From Flavobacterium columnare NBRC 100251 = ATCC 23463 (lineage in GTDB: Bacteria; Bacteroidota; Bacteroidia; Flavobacteriales; Flavobacteriaceae): a DNA stretch of 64,000 nt. This document shows, piece after piece, positions 46,510 to 57,239 of the stretch; the stretch's first letter is position 1, and every line of letters starts with the position of its first letter. Where the stretch lies: positions 1-64,000 of the forward strand of contig NZ_PCMX01000002.1 of NCBI RefSeq assembly GCF_002530675.1, given 5' to 3'. The notes below the pieces were generated by a model. The model had not been told where the DNA came from and searched no databases. It saw only the letters and a list, made by a program, of their open reading frames with translations. Both the position numbers and the translations under genes were made by a program.

Positions 46510-49476
46510 TTAAGCATTCATTTCTGCGTGTCTTTTTTCTATTTCTTCTTTATCTTTTTTAGACAAAGTATCTACTAGCACAGGTGTTGCAATGAATAAT
46601 GAAGAATAAGTACCTACAATAATACCTATCAACATAGCAAAGATAAATCCTCTGATAGACTCACCACCAAATACGAACATAATAGCTAATACTAAAATCA
46701 TAGTCAATGATGTATTGATTGTTCTTGATAAAGTAGTATTAATAGATTCATTTACAATATGATTAAAGTTTCCTTTTAAGTTCCCTGCTAAGAACTCGCG
46801 AATACGGTCAAATACAATAACTGTATCATTCATTGAGTACCCAATAACTGTTAAGATAGCTGCAATAAAGTGTTGATCCATTTCCATGTGGAAAGGCATA
46901 AACTTATAACATATAGAATAAATACCTAATACAAAAATTACGTCGTGTGCTACTGCTGCTACTGCTCCTAGTGAATATCCTAATTTACGGAATGAAATTA
47001 CTAAGTATAAACCTACTACTAACATTGCTCCAATAACAGCCCAAAAAGAGTTTGTTTTAATATCATTAGAAATAGCAGCACCTACTTTTGATCCTGATAA
47101 TACAGCTAGTTTTTTACCATCTGTTAAGGTAATAAATGTTTTATAATCCATACCAGGGAAATATTTAGACAATCCTTGGTATAATAATTTATTGACTTCC
47201 TCGTCTACAGCTACGCCTTCTTCTTCTATTTTATATTTAGTTGTAATCCTTAATTGATCTGAATCACCAAATACTTTAGCTTCGGCAGGTACACCAAATA
47301 CTTTTCCTAATTCTTCCGACACTACGGCTGCATCAACTGGTTTTTCAAATTTCACTTGAAAAGTTCTACCTCCAACAAAGTCTACCCCTTGATCTAAACC
47401 ATTTACAAAGAAAATTGAAACCAAACTGATTATAGTCACCACTAATGAGAAACCATAGGTAAATTTTTTAATTTTTAAGAAATCGAAATGATATCCTGTA
47501 AACCAATTTTTAGACCAATCTGTAGTAAATGATAAAGTAATATTTTTAGCCACTGCTCTATCCAAGAAAATTCTTGTAATAAAAATAGACGTAAATAATG
47601 AAGTTACGATACCGATTAATAACGTGGTAGCAAAACCTTTAATAGGTCCTGTTCCAAAAGTATATAAGATAGCACCCGTTAAAACGTGTGTTACGTTTGC
47701 ATCAATGATAGAACGCATAGCACCCGTCCAAGAGAATGATTTTTGTACTGCATCACCTAAATTTAAACCATGTCGTAATTCTTCTTTTGCTCTTTCATAA
47801 ATAATGATATTGGCATCTACAGCTGTACCCAATGTTAGTACAATACCTGCAATACCTGGCAATGTTAATACAGCACCTAAACTGGCTAAAATACCAAACA
47901 AGAACAATAAGTTAACTACTAGTGCTATATTTGCATAAGTTCCTGATTTACCATAATATACCCACATCCACAACATAACAGCCAATAATCCCACAATAGC
48001 AGACATAGTACCATTATCAATAGCTTTTTGTCCTAATGATGGTCCTACTACTTCTGACTGAACAATTTCTGCAGCGGCAGGTAATTTACCAGCACGTAAA
48101 ACATTAGCTAAATCTTTTGTTTCATCAATTTTAAAAGTTCCTGAAATTTCAGAACGTCCTCCTGCAATGGGCCCTGAAGTTACACCAGGTGCAGAATATA
48201 CAACATCATCTAAAACGATAGCAATTGCGTTCTTTTGAGAAAATACTCTACCTGTTAATTCTTCCCAAATTTTAGCCCCTTTACCGTTCATTTGCATAGA
48301 TACGGCTGGTTTTCCCATTTGATCAAAAGTGTCAGCAGCATCTATTAAAACGCTTCCACTCATAGGAGGCACATTTGTTCTATTTCCTTTAATAGCATAT
48401 ACCTCAACTGCTTCTGCTTCTTCGTCTTTTACTTTACCGTATAAAAACTTAACATCTGCTAAATTGGCAGGTAATAAAGATTTTATATCCGTTCTTTTTA
48501 AATAAGCATTAACTGTTGCTGTATCTTTAGTTGCAATCATGCCTATTATAGAACCTCCTTGCTGTAATGGCATTAATTTGTCAAACAATGGATTATTTCC
48601 TTTTGCATTACTTGCTGAATCTTTTGACTTATCAACTAATAAATCATTTAGTTTCGAAGATGATTTAGTTTCTTTAACAGCTGGTTCAACTTTTTCAGTT
48701 TTCTTCAAAGCCTCATTTACAGTCATTAAGTAAGAGGCTACTTCCTCTACTTTGTAAGTTTCCCAAAACTCTAATTGAGCCGTAGAAGATAACAATTTTT
48801 TAGCACGGTCTACATCCTTTGCTCCTGGCAATTCCACTAAAATACGTCCTGTATTTCCTAATTTAACAATATTAGGTTGTGTAACACCAAATTTATCAAT
48901 ACGTTCACGTAATACTCCAAATGCGCTTTGCACAGACTCATCTACTTTTTTAGCAATTACAGCTTTTACTTGTGAATCTGACATATTGAAGTTAATCTCA
49001 TCGGCTAAGTTTCTATTTCCAAAAACATCAGGAGAAGCTAATTTAATTCCTGAACCAGCCGAAGCTTTTTCAAATGCTTCAAAAAAAGCATCTAGAAAAG
49101 ATTGATTCCCTTGTTGATTTTTCTTAGCATCTGCTAAAGCTTTATTGAATAAAGCATTTGATGTATTATTAGCTAAACCTTTTAATACATCTTTCACAGA
49201 GATTTGCAAGGTAACGTTAATCCCTCCTTCTAAGTCTAAACCTTTGTTAATTTGCTTATCAGCTACTTCATTGTAAGTAAAATCAGTAAACCCTAAACTA
49301 AAAACTTTTTGTTTACCAATTGAATCAAGATACTTAATCTCCTTTTCTTGATTTCCATTTGCAAATGCTTTTGCATCACTTTTAACTTTATTCGCTATAA
49401 AAGTGAAAGTAAGCTGGTAAATACTTACTAAAGCAAAGATGATTGCAAAAAACTTAATGAGTCCTCTATTCTGCAT
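46510..49476 (-). CDS. secDF: Fused protein translocase subunit SecDF
   Basis: A 988-residue inner-membrane protein that uses the proton gradient to complete Sec-dependent export. The SecD half (about 1-640) has the first span (residues 8-27), the GLDLEGGINVTLQISV motif, a long periplasmic domain with VSMQMNGKGAKIWEELT, and the membrane block with GTAVDANIIIYERAKEELRHG. The SecF half (about 665-975) has GLDQGVDFVGGRTFQVKF and YSMNDTVIVFDRIRE. Fusion into one chain is normal in Bacteroidetes. A full-consensus promoter lies upstream at 49566-49596. Confidence 0.96.
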   Translation of the reverse strand: MQNRGLIKFFAIIFALVSIYQLTFTFIANKVKSDAKAFANGNQEKEIKYLDSIGKQKVFSLGFTDFTYNEVADKQINKGLDLEGGINVTLQISVKDVLKGLANNTSNALFNKALADAKKNQQGNQSFLDAFFEAFEKASAGSGIKLASPDVFGNRNLADEINFNMSDSQVKAVIAKKVDESVQSAFGVLRERIDKFGVTQPNIVKLGNTGRILVELPGAKDVDRAKKLLSSTAQLEFWETYKVEEVASYLMTVNEALKKTEKVEPAVKETKSSSKLNDLLVDKSKDSASNAKGNNPLFDKLMPLQQGGSIIGMIATKDTATVNAYLKRTDIKSLLPANLADVKFLYGKVKDEEAEAVEVYAIKGNRTNVPPMSGSVLIDAADTFDQMGKPAVSMQMNGKGAKIWEELTGRVFSQKNAIAIVLDDVVYSAPGVTSGPIAGGRSEISGTFKIDETKDLANVLRAGKLPAAAEIVQSEVVGPSLGQKAIDNGTMSAIVGLLAVMLWMWVYYGKSGTYANIALVVNLLFLFGILASLGAVLTLPGIAGIVLTLGTAVDANIIIYERAKEELRHGLNLGDAVQKSFSWTGAMRSIIDANVTHVLTGAILYTFGTGPIKGFATTLLIGIVTSLFTSIFITRIFLDRAVAKNITLSFTTDWSKNWFTGYHFDFLKIKKFTYGFSLVVTIISLVSIFFVNGLDQGVDFVGGRTFQVKFEKPVDAAVVSEELGKVFGVPAEAKVFGDSDQLRITTKYKIEEEGVAVDEEVNKLLYQGLSKYFPGMDYKTFITLTDGKKLAVLSGSKVGAAISNDIKTNSFWAVIGAMLVVGLYLVISFRKLGYSLGAVAAVAHDVIFVLGIYSICYKFMPFHMEMDQHFIAAILTVIGYSMNDTVIVFDRIREFLAGNLKGNFNHIVNESINTTLSRTINTSLTMILVLAIMFVFGGESIRGFIFAMLIGIIVGTYSSLFIATPVLVDTLSKKDKEEIEKRHAEMNA

Positions 49477-49565
49477 TCTTTGTAAAAAATTAATTAATTT
49501 GTTCTACGTTAGTTTTTGGTTAATAAAAGACTCCTAAATACAATAGGAGTATTTACTAAAACTTG

Positions 49566-49596
49566 CAAATATATAATTCTGAATACGATAAACCAA
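49566..49596 (-). promoter_or_regulatory. Promoter of secDF
   Basis: On the minus strand: TTG (49596-49594), a 20-bp spacer, then TATATTTG (49573-49566), a full match to the Bacteroidetes consensus. The predicted leader is about 80-85 nt. Confidence 0.7.
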
Positions 49597-49620
49597 TTAA
49601 TTTCCAAAAATTATATAAAA

Positions 49621-49648
49621 AAAAAGACTGTCGTTTTACAGTCTTTTT
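49621..49648 (-). terminator. Rho-independent terminator after mdh
   Basis: AAAAAGACTGT (49621-49631) pairs perfectly with ACAGTCTTTTT (49638-49648). On the minus strand a T-run follows. It lies 19 nt after the mdh stop. Confidence 0.88.
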
Positions 49649-49666
49649 AATAAATTAAAGTTTTTA

Positions 49667-50599
49667 TCATAATAGTTCTGAAAGGGTATCATTCATATTA
49701 CGAACTGCCGCTGAGGATTTGATAAATAACTCCCTCTCTAGATCATTTAACTTCACATCTATTATCTCTTCCACTCCATTCCTACCAACAATACAAGGAA
49801 CCCCTATACATAAATCCTTTTGACCGTACTCTCCATCCAAATACACAGAACAAGCAATCATCTTCTTTTGATCATTTAAAATAGAATCTACCAAATAAGC
49901 CACCGAAGCACCAGGTGCATACCAAGCTGAAGTACCTAGCAAAGCCGTTAACGTGGCTCCACCTACCATTGTATCCGAAGCTATTTTACTCAATTGTTCT
50001 TCTGACAAAAACTGCGATACTGGGATTCCATTATAAGAAGCCAAACGCGTCAGCGGAATCATAGTTGTATCACCATGTCCTCCAATAACCATAGCGGCAA
50101 TATCATTAGTTGGCTTATCTAAAGCTAAGGCTAAATATGTTTTAAAACGTGCACTATCTAAAGCTCCTCCCATGCCTATCACTCTGTTTTTAGGTATACC
50201 TAAAGCCTTATAGGTTAAATAAGTCATTGTATCCATAGGATTTGACACTATAATAAATACTGCATTAGGTGAATGTGCTAAAAGATTTTCAGCTACTGAC
50301 TTTACAATCCCTGCATTAATACCTATAAGTTCTTCACGTGTCATACCTGGTTTTCTAGGAATTCCCGAAGTAATAACCACTACATCACTATTAGATGTTT
50401 TAGAATAATCATTGGTTACCCCTATCAATTTAGTATTAAAACCTGTATTCGTGGCGCATTGCGAGATATCTAATGCTTTTCCTTCTGCAAAACCTTCACG
50501 AATATCCAATAGAACTATTTCACTAGCAATACCTCTATAAGCCATAACATCTGCGCAAGTGGCTCCAACATTACCCGCTCCTACAATTGATACTTTCAT
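49667..50599 (-). CDS. mdh: Malate dehydrogenase
   Basis: NAD-dependent malate/oxaloacetate interconversion in the TCA cycle. The 310-residue protein has the N-terminal dinucleotide motif VGAGNVGATCADVMA (residues 5-19), the substrate-binding loop GIPRKPGMTREEL with the MDH-specific Arg pair, VSNPMDTMTYL, and the catalytic IGGHGDTTMIP His. Arg in the mobile loop supports malate rather than lactate. It sits between gyrB and secDF, each with its own terminator. Confidence 0.95.
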   Translation of the reverse strand: MKVSIVGAGNVGATCADVMAYRGIASEIVLLDIREGFAEGKALDISQCATNTGFNTKLIGVTNDYSKTSNSDVVVITSGIPRKPGMTREELIGINAGIVKSVAENLLAHSPNAVFIIVSNPMDTMTYLTYKALGIPKNRVIGMGGALDSARFKTYLALALDKPTNDIAAMVIGGHGDTTMIPLTRLASYNGIPVSQFLSEEQLSKIASDTMVGGATLTALLGTSAWYAPGASVAYLVDSILNDQKKMIACSVYLDGEYGQKDLCIGVPCIVGRNGVEEIIDVKLNDLERELFIKSSAAVRNMNDTLSELL

Positions 50600-50710
50600 A
50601 ATAATTTATTTTTTTTAATCTTTTTATTTCTAAAACCTCTTTAATAAGAATCTTCTTTCGAATATACGAAAAAATACAATAGCAATCTACTAATAAAAAA
50701 AATTATATAA

Positions 50711-50747
50711 ACAAAAAAGACTGGTTCATTAGACCAGTCTTTTTTGT
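50711..50747 (-). terminator. Rho-independent terminator after gyrB
   Basis: ACAAAAAAGACTGGT (50711-50725) pairs with ACCAGTCTTTTTTGT (50733-50747) around a 7-nt loop. T-runs are on both strands; it lies 15 nt after the gyrB stop. Confidence 0.9.
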
Positions 50748-50761
50748 TTATGTTATACATA

Positions 50762-52723
<1,962 letters not shown>

Positions 52724-52740
52724 TTATTTTGTCTAATATG

Positions 52741-52748
52741 CAAATATA
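52741..52748 (-). promoter_or_regulatory. Putative -7 element of gyrB
   Basis: TATATTTG on the minus strand is a full TAnnTTTG match, 38 bp before the gyrB ATG. No TTG is found at the usual spacing upstream. Confidence 0.45.
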
Positions 52749-52950
52749 GTGAAATACCACTTTTTAAAATTATAAAATACTTTAAAACCCTTTTAGTTTG
52801 TTAACATTAGAGAGTTAATAAAAAGATCATTGCTTAAATCAAACAAAAATAGTCTTAATTTACATTTTCTTTCTTTTTTAAGAAATGTTAAAATTAAGTT
52901 TTTACAAAAATCCATTTAAAGCCCTCTTATAACTTTATTTTTACATTAAT

Positions 52951-53121
52951 CCCAGATTCATTAGAAATTTATTACAGATAAAAATGCTTTTTAATCTAAA
53001 CAAAGTAGTTGTTTTTTGTACTCCATATAGTAAAACTACAGCAGCGATAAAAATTTCTCGTCCCCTTTACCTTCTTTCCCCTTTTCATCTTTATCACAAA
53101 GTTTAACGTATAATCTGGGTT
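52951..53121 (-). repeat. Dispersed intergenic repeat, copy C
   Basis: Read on the minus strand it begins AACCCAGATTATACGTTAAA and ends CTAATGAATCTGGG. Shared internal pieces are GATGAAAAGGGGAAAGAAGG and TTTTTATCTGTAATAAATTT. It lies between asnB and gyrB, in the same orientation as asnB and 83 nt past its stop, but beyond the asnB terminator hairpin. The rest of 52703-53204 is non-coding. Confidence 0.75.
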
Positions 53122-53127
53122 CAAATT

Positions 53128-53159
53128 AAAAAACCTCAAAAGAAAAGCTATTGAGGTTT
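53128..53159 (-). terminator. Rho-independent terminator after asnB
   Basis: AAACCTCAA (53131-53139) pairs with TTGAGGTTT (53151-53159). On the minus strand a short T-run follows. A second dyad, ACTTTC-CAT / ATG-GAAAGT (53162-53188), lies between it and the stop codon. Confidence 0.75.
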
Positions 53160-53204
53160 AAACTTTCCCATTAAATTGATGAGAAAGTAAATCAGAACAC
53201 AAAA

Positions 53205-54884
53205 CTATTTTAATTCTTTTTCATACGCATCATCATGTACGTTAGCTACAGCTCTACCCGAAGGATCATTTAGTTTTTTAAAAGCTTCATCCCATTCTAA
53301 AGCTATTTTTGTACTACAAGCCACACTTGCTTCTTGCGGCACACACAATGCAGCCGTATCGCTTGGATAATGCTCGCTAAAAATAGTACGATAATAATAT
53401 TCTTCTTTATTCATTGGCGTTTGAACTGGGAATCTGAATTTAGCATTTGCCAATTGCTCATCTGTCACCTCTTTATTAACAATCACTTTTAAGGTATCAA
53501 TCCAACTGTACCCCACTCCATCGCTAAATTGTTCTTTTTGGCGCCATGCTACACTTTCTGGCAACATATCTTCAAAAGCTTTACGTAAAACCCATTTTTC
53601 CATGCGCTCTCCGTTAATCATTTTATCTTGCGGGTTGATTCGCATGGCTACATCCATAAATTCCTTATCTAAGAACGGTACACGTCCTTCGATCCCCCAA
53701 GCCGCTAAACTTTTATTAGCTCTTAAACAATCGTACATGTGGAGTTTACTTAATTTACGAACCGTTTCTTCGTGAAATTCTTTGGCATTAGGTGCTTTAT
53801 GGAAATATAAATAGCCCCCAAACAACTCATCAGAACCCTCACCCGAAAGCACCATCTTAATCCCCATAGATTTAATTACACGAGCCATTAAATACATAGG
53901 CGTACTGGCACGAACCGTAGTAACATCATAGGTTTCTAAGTTATAAATCACATCACGAATAGCATCCAAACCTTCCTGAATAGTAAACTTAATTTCGTGG
54001 TGAATTGTTCCTAAATGATCCGCTACTTTTTGAGCCGCAGCCAAATCTGGCGACCCTTCTAAACCTACAGCAAACGAGTGCAATTGCGGATACCAAGCTT
54101 CTGATTTATCATCTGTTTCAATACGACGACTTGCATACTTTTTAGCAATGGCAGAAGTAATAGATGAATCTAAACCTCCTGACAGCAACACTCCATAAGG
54201 CACATCACTCATTAACTGACGATGCACAGCAGCTTCTAAGGCTTCACGTATCGCTTGAATACTAGTTTCGCTCTCCTTCACGGCATCGTATTCAGTCCAT
54301 TCTCTATCATACCATTTTACCAATTGACCATCTTTACTATACAAATAATGTCCTGGAGGGAACAACTCAATTTTAGAGCAATACCCTTCCAAGGCTTTTA
54401 ATTCAGATGCCACGTAAAATGTTCCGTGTTTATCCCAACCTATGTACAATGGGATAATACCAATATGATCGCGAGCAATAAAATACTCATCTTTTTCTAC
54501 ATCATATAAAGCAAAACCGAAGATTCCGTTCATTTCATCGACAAACGTTGGTCCTTTTTCTTGGTACAATGCCAAAATAACTTCACAGTCGCTTTGAGTT
54601 TGAAAATCGTATTTGCCTTCAAATTGTTTACGTAATTCGCGGTGATTGTATATTTCGCCATTTGCGGCTAAAACAAAATTTCCATTAGAACTAAACAAAG
54701 GTTGCTTTCCCGAAGCTGGATCTACAATAGCTAAACGCTCATGTGCTAAAATAGCTTTATCATTCGAGAAAATCCCACTCCAGTCTGGGCCACGATGACG
54801 GATGATTTTTGCCATCTCTAACACTTGAGGCCTTAAGGTTTCTGCTTTTTGTTTTAAATCAAAGGCACATACAATTCCACACAT
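53205..54884 (-). CDS. asnB: Asparagine synthase (glutamine-hydrolysing)
   Basis: Makes asparagine from aspartate, glutamine and ATP. The 559-residue protein begins MCGIVCAF with the catalytic Cys of the class II glutaminase domain (residues 1 to about 190, including NGEIYNHRELR). The synthetase domain has the ATP pyrophosphatase loop LLSGGLDSSITSAIA and LSGEGSDELFGGY. ATG start; monocistronic with a terminator at 53128. Confidence 0.96.
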   Translation of the reverse strand: MCGIVCAFDLKQKAETLRPQVLEMAKIIRHRGPDWSGIFSNDKAILAHERLAIVDPASGKQPLFSSNGNFVLAANGEIYNHRELRKQFEGKYDFQTQSDCEVILALYQEKGPTFVDEMNGIFGFALYDVEKDEYFIARDHIGIIPLYIGWDKHGTFYVASELKALEGYCSKIELFPPGHYLYSKDGQLVKWYDREWTEYDAVKESETSIQAIREALEAAVHRQLMSDVPYGVLLSGGLDSSITSAIAKKYASRRIETDDKSEAWYPQLHSFAVGLEGSPDLAAAQKVADHLGTIHHEIKFTIQEGLDAIRDVIYNLETYDVTTVRASTPMYLMARVIKSMGIKMVLSGEGSDELFGGYLYFHKAPNAKEFHEETVRKLSKLHMYDCLRANKSLAAWGIEGRVPFLDKEFMDVAMRINPQDKMINGERMEKWVLRKAFEDMLPESVAWRQKEQFSDGVGYSWIDTLKVIVNKEVTDEQLANAKFRFPVQTPMNKEEYYYRTIFSEHYPSDTAALCVPQEASVACSTKIALEWDEAFKKLNDPSGRAVANVHDDAYEKELK

Positions 54885-55335
54885 AATATTTTTAGTTTTT
54901 AATTACCTGAATCCAGATTTTATTAATAATTTATTTCTGAAACAAAATTGATATATTTAATTCTAATTTTAAACTATAAACAATATTTTGATTTAAATTT
55001 AAAACAAAAAAACAAAAAAAACAAACTAAAACAAACTAAAACACATTGACAGATAATTAAAAATTAAAATCTGTAACTTATTTAATATTTTTAAGGAATG
55101 TTTTAAAAATCAAACTCTATATCATTTATAAATTGACTCAGCTTCTTTGCCCTAATAAACGACAGAAAAAAGACTAATACAAACGATCTAAATAAGACTG
55201 AGTATTCAACTTGTTCATTAAACTAAATTAACTAGTTGAATATTAAAAATAGTAGTTTACAACTTCTATTAACACACGTTATAAGAGATGTTAAAACTGA
55301 TCCGCTGGGGTTATTTTTATATTAATTTTAAATAA
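54885..55335. other. asnB upstream intergenic region, possibly a very decayed repeat copy
   Basis: About 450 bp without an ORF. CCAGATTTTATTAATAATTT (from 54912) resembles the right end of repeat copies B and C, and ATTAAAATCTGTAAC near 55063-55077 weakly resembles their left end, at the same spacing (about 165 bp). The middle does not align and contains a short tandem ACAAACTAAA (55021-55040). No promoter for asnB is certain. Confidence 0.25.
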
Positions 55336-55369
55336 AAAAAGGTTTACTAAAAAATTAGCAAACCTTTTT
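55336..55369 (-). terminator. Rho-independent terminator after the NUDIX gene
   Basis: AAAAAGGTTTACTAA (55336-55350) pairs with TTAGCAAACCTTTTT (55355-55369) around AAAA, with one mismatch. On the minus strand TTTTTTT follows. It lies 17 nt beyond the stop of the restored NUDIX frame at 55387, which supports that longer frame as the original gene. Confidence 0.82.
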
Positions 55370-55386
55370 AAAAGTGATCGTCTATT

Positions 55387-55993
55387 TTATTCTTGCATTT
55401 TTTTTTCTCTTTCAAAAAGAAGTTTAATGTTTTCGTATGAATTAGTTAATACTTCCTCTATTTGAGCAGGATTAAGCCAAGCTACTTTTTCAATACCTTC
55501 CTTCTAATTGACCTACTAACAAACCATTATAATCTGTTTTCATTTCATACCATTGCGTAATTTTCAAACGGTATTTGCCATTTCTTCTAAAGATATGGTA
55601 TGTTTTTTGGAGTTTTTTGGTAATTTTAAGATTCGAAACCCCTGTTTCTTCCTCTACTTCACGAATAGCCGTTTCTTCTATTTCTTCCCCTTTATCAATG
55701 CCTCCTTTAGGTAAATCCCATTTTCCTCCACGATAAATAAAAAGAACCTCTCCTTTATTATTGTACACTAAACCGCCTCCGGCAAAGTTTACTTTTATTT
55801 TAGATTTTAGAGTATTCAAGATTTCTTTTTCATCTGGATGATACAAATAAGCCTTTTGAATTTTGTTTTGAAAATAGCTTACAATAAGCTGTTCTATATC
55901 AATACTTTCAAGTAAAAAAAACTTGAAATCGGTTTCCTTAACAAATTCATTTGTCAGGAAAAGTGGTTTGTCGTTCACAAAAACTTTATACAT
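55387..55993 (-). CDS. NUDIX hydrolase, frameshifted near the C-terminus
   Basis: A nucleoside-diphosphate-linked hydrolase with the NUDIX box GGIDKGEEIEETAIREVEEETG (shown in full, 22 residues shortened: GGIDKG...REVEEETG; about residues 96-118). The open frame stops at 55490 after 167 residues. With one extra G removed around 55498-55504 the frame continues EGIEKVAWLNPAQIEEVL to SYENIKLLFERE and a stop at 55387, the usual C-terminal helix of this family. The core box is intact, so the truncated form may be active. The ATG (55993) is 7 bp from the pyrE ATG on the other strand. Confidence 0.82.
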
Positions 55994-55996
55994 TTG
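55968..55996 (+). promoter_or_regulatory. Putative promoter of pyrE inside the NUDIX start region
   Basis: TTG (55968-55970), an 18-bp spacer, then TACATTTG (55989-55996), matching TAnnTTTG. The G ends 4 bp before the pyrE ATG (56001), so transcription would begin at or next to the start codon. It overlaps the NUDIX start codon. Confidence 0.5.
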
Positions 55997-56000
55997 CAGT

Positions 56001-56648
56001 ATGATTTTTAATAAAGATACAGCGAGTAAAACTGCCGAATTGCTTTTACAAATAAATGCAATTAAATTGAATTCTAAAAATCCTTTTACATGGGCCTCTG
56101 GTTGGAAATCGCCAATCTACTGCGATAATAGGATATTACTTTCGTTTCCGGCAATACGAAATTATGCAAAAGATGAATTTGCAAAAAACATCGAAAAACA
56201 ATTTGGTAAACCTGATGTGATTGCGGGAGTAGCTACAGGAGCTATTGGTATAGGTATATTAGTGGCACAAGAATTAGGACTCCCTTTTGTATATGTACGT
56301 CCTGAACCTAAAAAACACGGTCGTAAAAACCAAGTAGAAGGGTTTTTACAAAAAGGTCAAAATGTGGTGGTAGTTGAGGATTTGATTAGTACAGGAACCA
56401 GTAGCTTGTTAGCTGTTGAAGCCTTACGAAATGAAGGGGCTAATATTAAAGGAATGGCTGCTATTTTTACTTATGGTTTTCCTATTGCTGAAGAAAATTT
56501 TAAAAATGCCAATGTAGATTTATTTACCTTGAGTAATTATGAAAATCTTTTAGAACTAGCCGTAACAAAAGAATACATTACAGAAAGAGAACATGAATTA
56601 CTTACAGACTGGAGAAAAAACCCAGCAGAGTGGAATATTGGAGTATAA
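56001..56648 (+). CDS. pyrE: Orotate phosphoribosyltransferase
   Basis: Joins orotate and PRPP to form OMP in pyrimidine synthesis. The 215-residue protein shows NPFTWASGWKSPIYCDNR, VRPEPKKHGRKNQVEG and the PRPP loop VVVVEDLISTGTSSL. I chose the ATG at 56001 (MIFNKDTASKTAELLL), since upstream in-frame sequence is antisense to the NUDIX gene. A START-like protein gene follows 18 nt downstream and is probably co-transcribed. Confidence 0.93.
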   Translation: MIFNKDTASKTAELLLQINAIKLNSKNPFTWASGWKSPIYCDNRILLSFPAIRNYAKDEFAKNIEKQFGKPDVIAGVATGAIGIGILVAQELGLPFVYVRPEPKKHGRKNQVEGFLQKGQNVVVVEDLISTGTSSLLAVEALRNEGANIKGMAAIFTYGFPIAEENFKNANVDLFTLSNYENLLELAVTKEYITEREHELLTDWRKNPAEWNIGV

Positions 56649-56666
56649 TATATTTAAAAAATTGAT

Positions 56667-57059
56667 ATGAATTTAGAGAGCCCAAAAGTAACGGTAGCAA
56701 AATCTGCGGAATACATATTTAACGAATTATCTATCGTTAAAAATTTTGAAAAATTAATGCCTGAAAACACGGCTAAATTTGAAGTAATTGATGAAAATTG
56801 TTTTGAATTTGGTTTAAAAGGTATGCCTGAAATCAAATTAGTAAAAAAAGAAGCTGTACCCACTTCGAAAATTGTTTTAGGAGCTGCTTCTAGTAAATTA
56901 CCATTTACATTAACTGCTAATATAAACGAAACGGCTGCTGAATCTACTGATATTCAATTAGTATTTGAAGGCGAATTTAATGCTATGATGGCAATGATGA
57001 TTAAAGCCCCTATTACTAAATTCATTGAAACATTAGCACAAAATATGAGTAAATTATAA
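56667..57059 (+). CDS. SRPBCC (START-like) small protein
   Basis: A 130-residue cytosolic protein that begins MNLESPKVTVAKSAEYIFNE and ends in a long helix (FIETLAQNMSKL), consistent with a ligand-binding helix-grip fold. This conserved flavobacterial type often follows pyrE. The function and ligand are unknown. Its start is 18 nt after the pyrE stop; a terminator follows at 57085. Confidence 0.75.
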   Translation: MNLESPKVTVAKSAEYIFNELSIVKNFEKLMPENTAKFEVIDENCFEFGLKGMPEIKLVKKEAVPTSKIVLGAASSKLPFTLTANINETAAESTDIQLVFEGEFNAMMAMMIKAPITKFIETLAQNMSKL

Positions 57060-57084
57060 TTCTTTACAGAAGTAAGAATGATAC

Positions 57085-57116
57085 AAAGACAACTGTTAAG
57101 CAGTTGTCTTTTTTTT
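57085..57116 (+). terminator. Rho-independent terminator after the pyrE operon
   Basis: AAAGACAACTG (57085-57095) pairs with CAGTTGTCTTT (57101-57111) around TTAAG, followed by TTTTT. It lies 26 nt after the stop. Confidence 0.9.
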
Positions 57117-57210
57117 GAATTTTATTTAAAATTTTAATAACCAAACTCTTGTTTTTTTAAATATCTTCAAAAAAAAATCTATTTAACACCATTAACTTAT
57201 AACTTTTCAC

Positions 57211-57218
57211 TACCTTTG
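57211..57218 (+). promoter_or_regulatory. Putative -7 element of the second DEAD-box gene
   Basis: TACCTTTG, a full TAnnTTTG match, 22 bp before the ATG at 57240. No TTG at the usual spacing. Confidence 0.45.
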
Positions 57219-57239
57219 CGCCCAATTTAAAAGTAAGTA

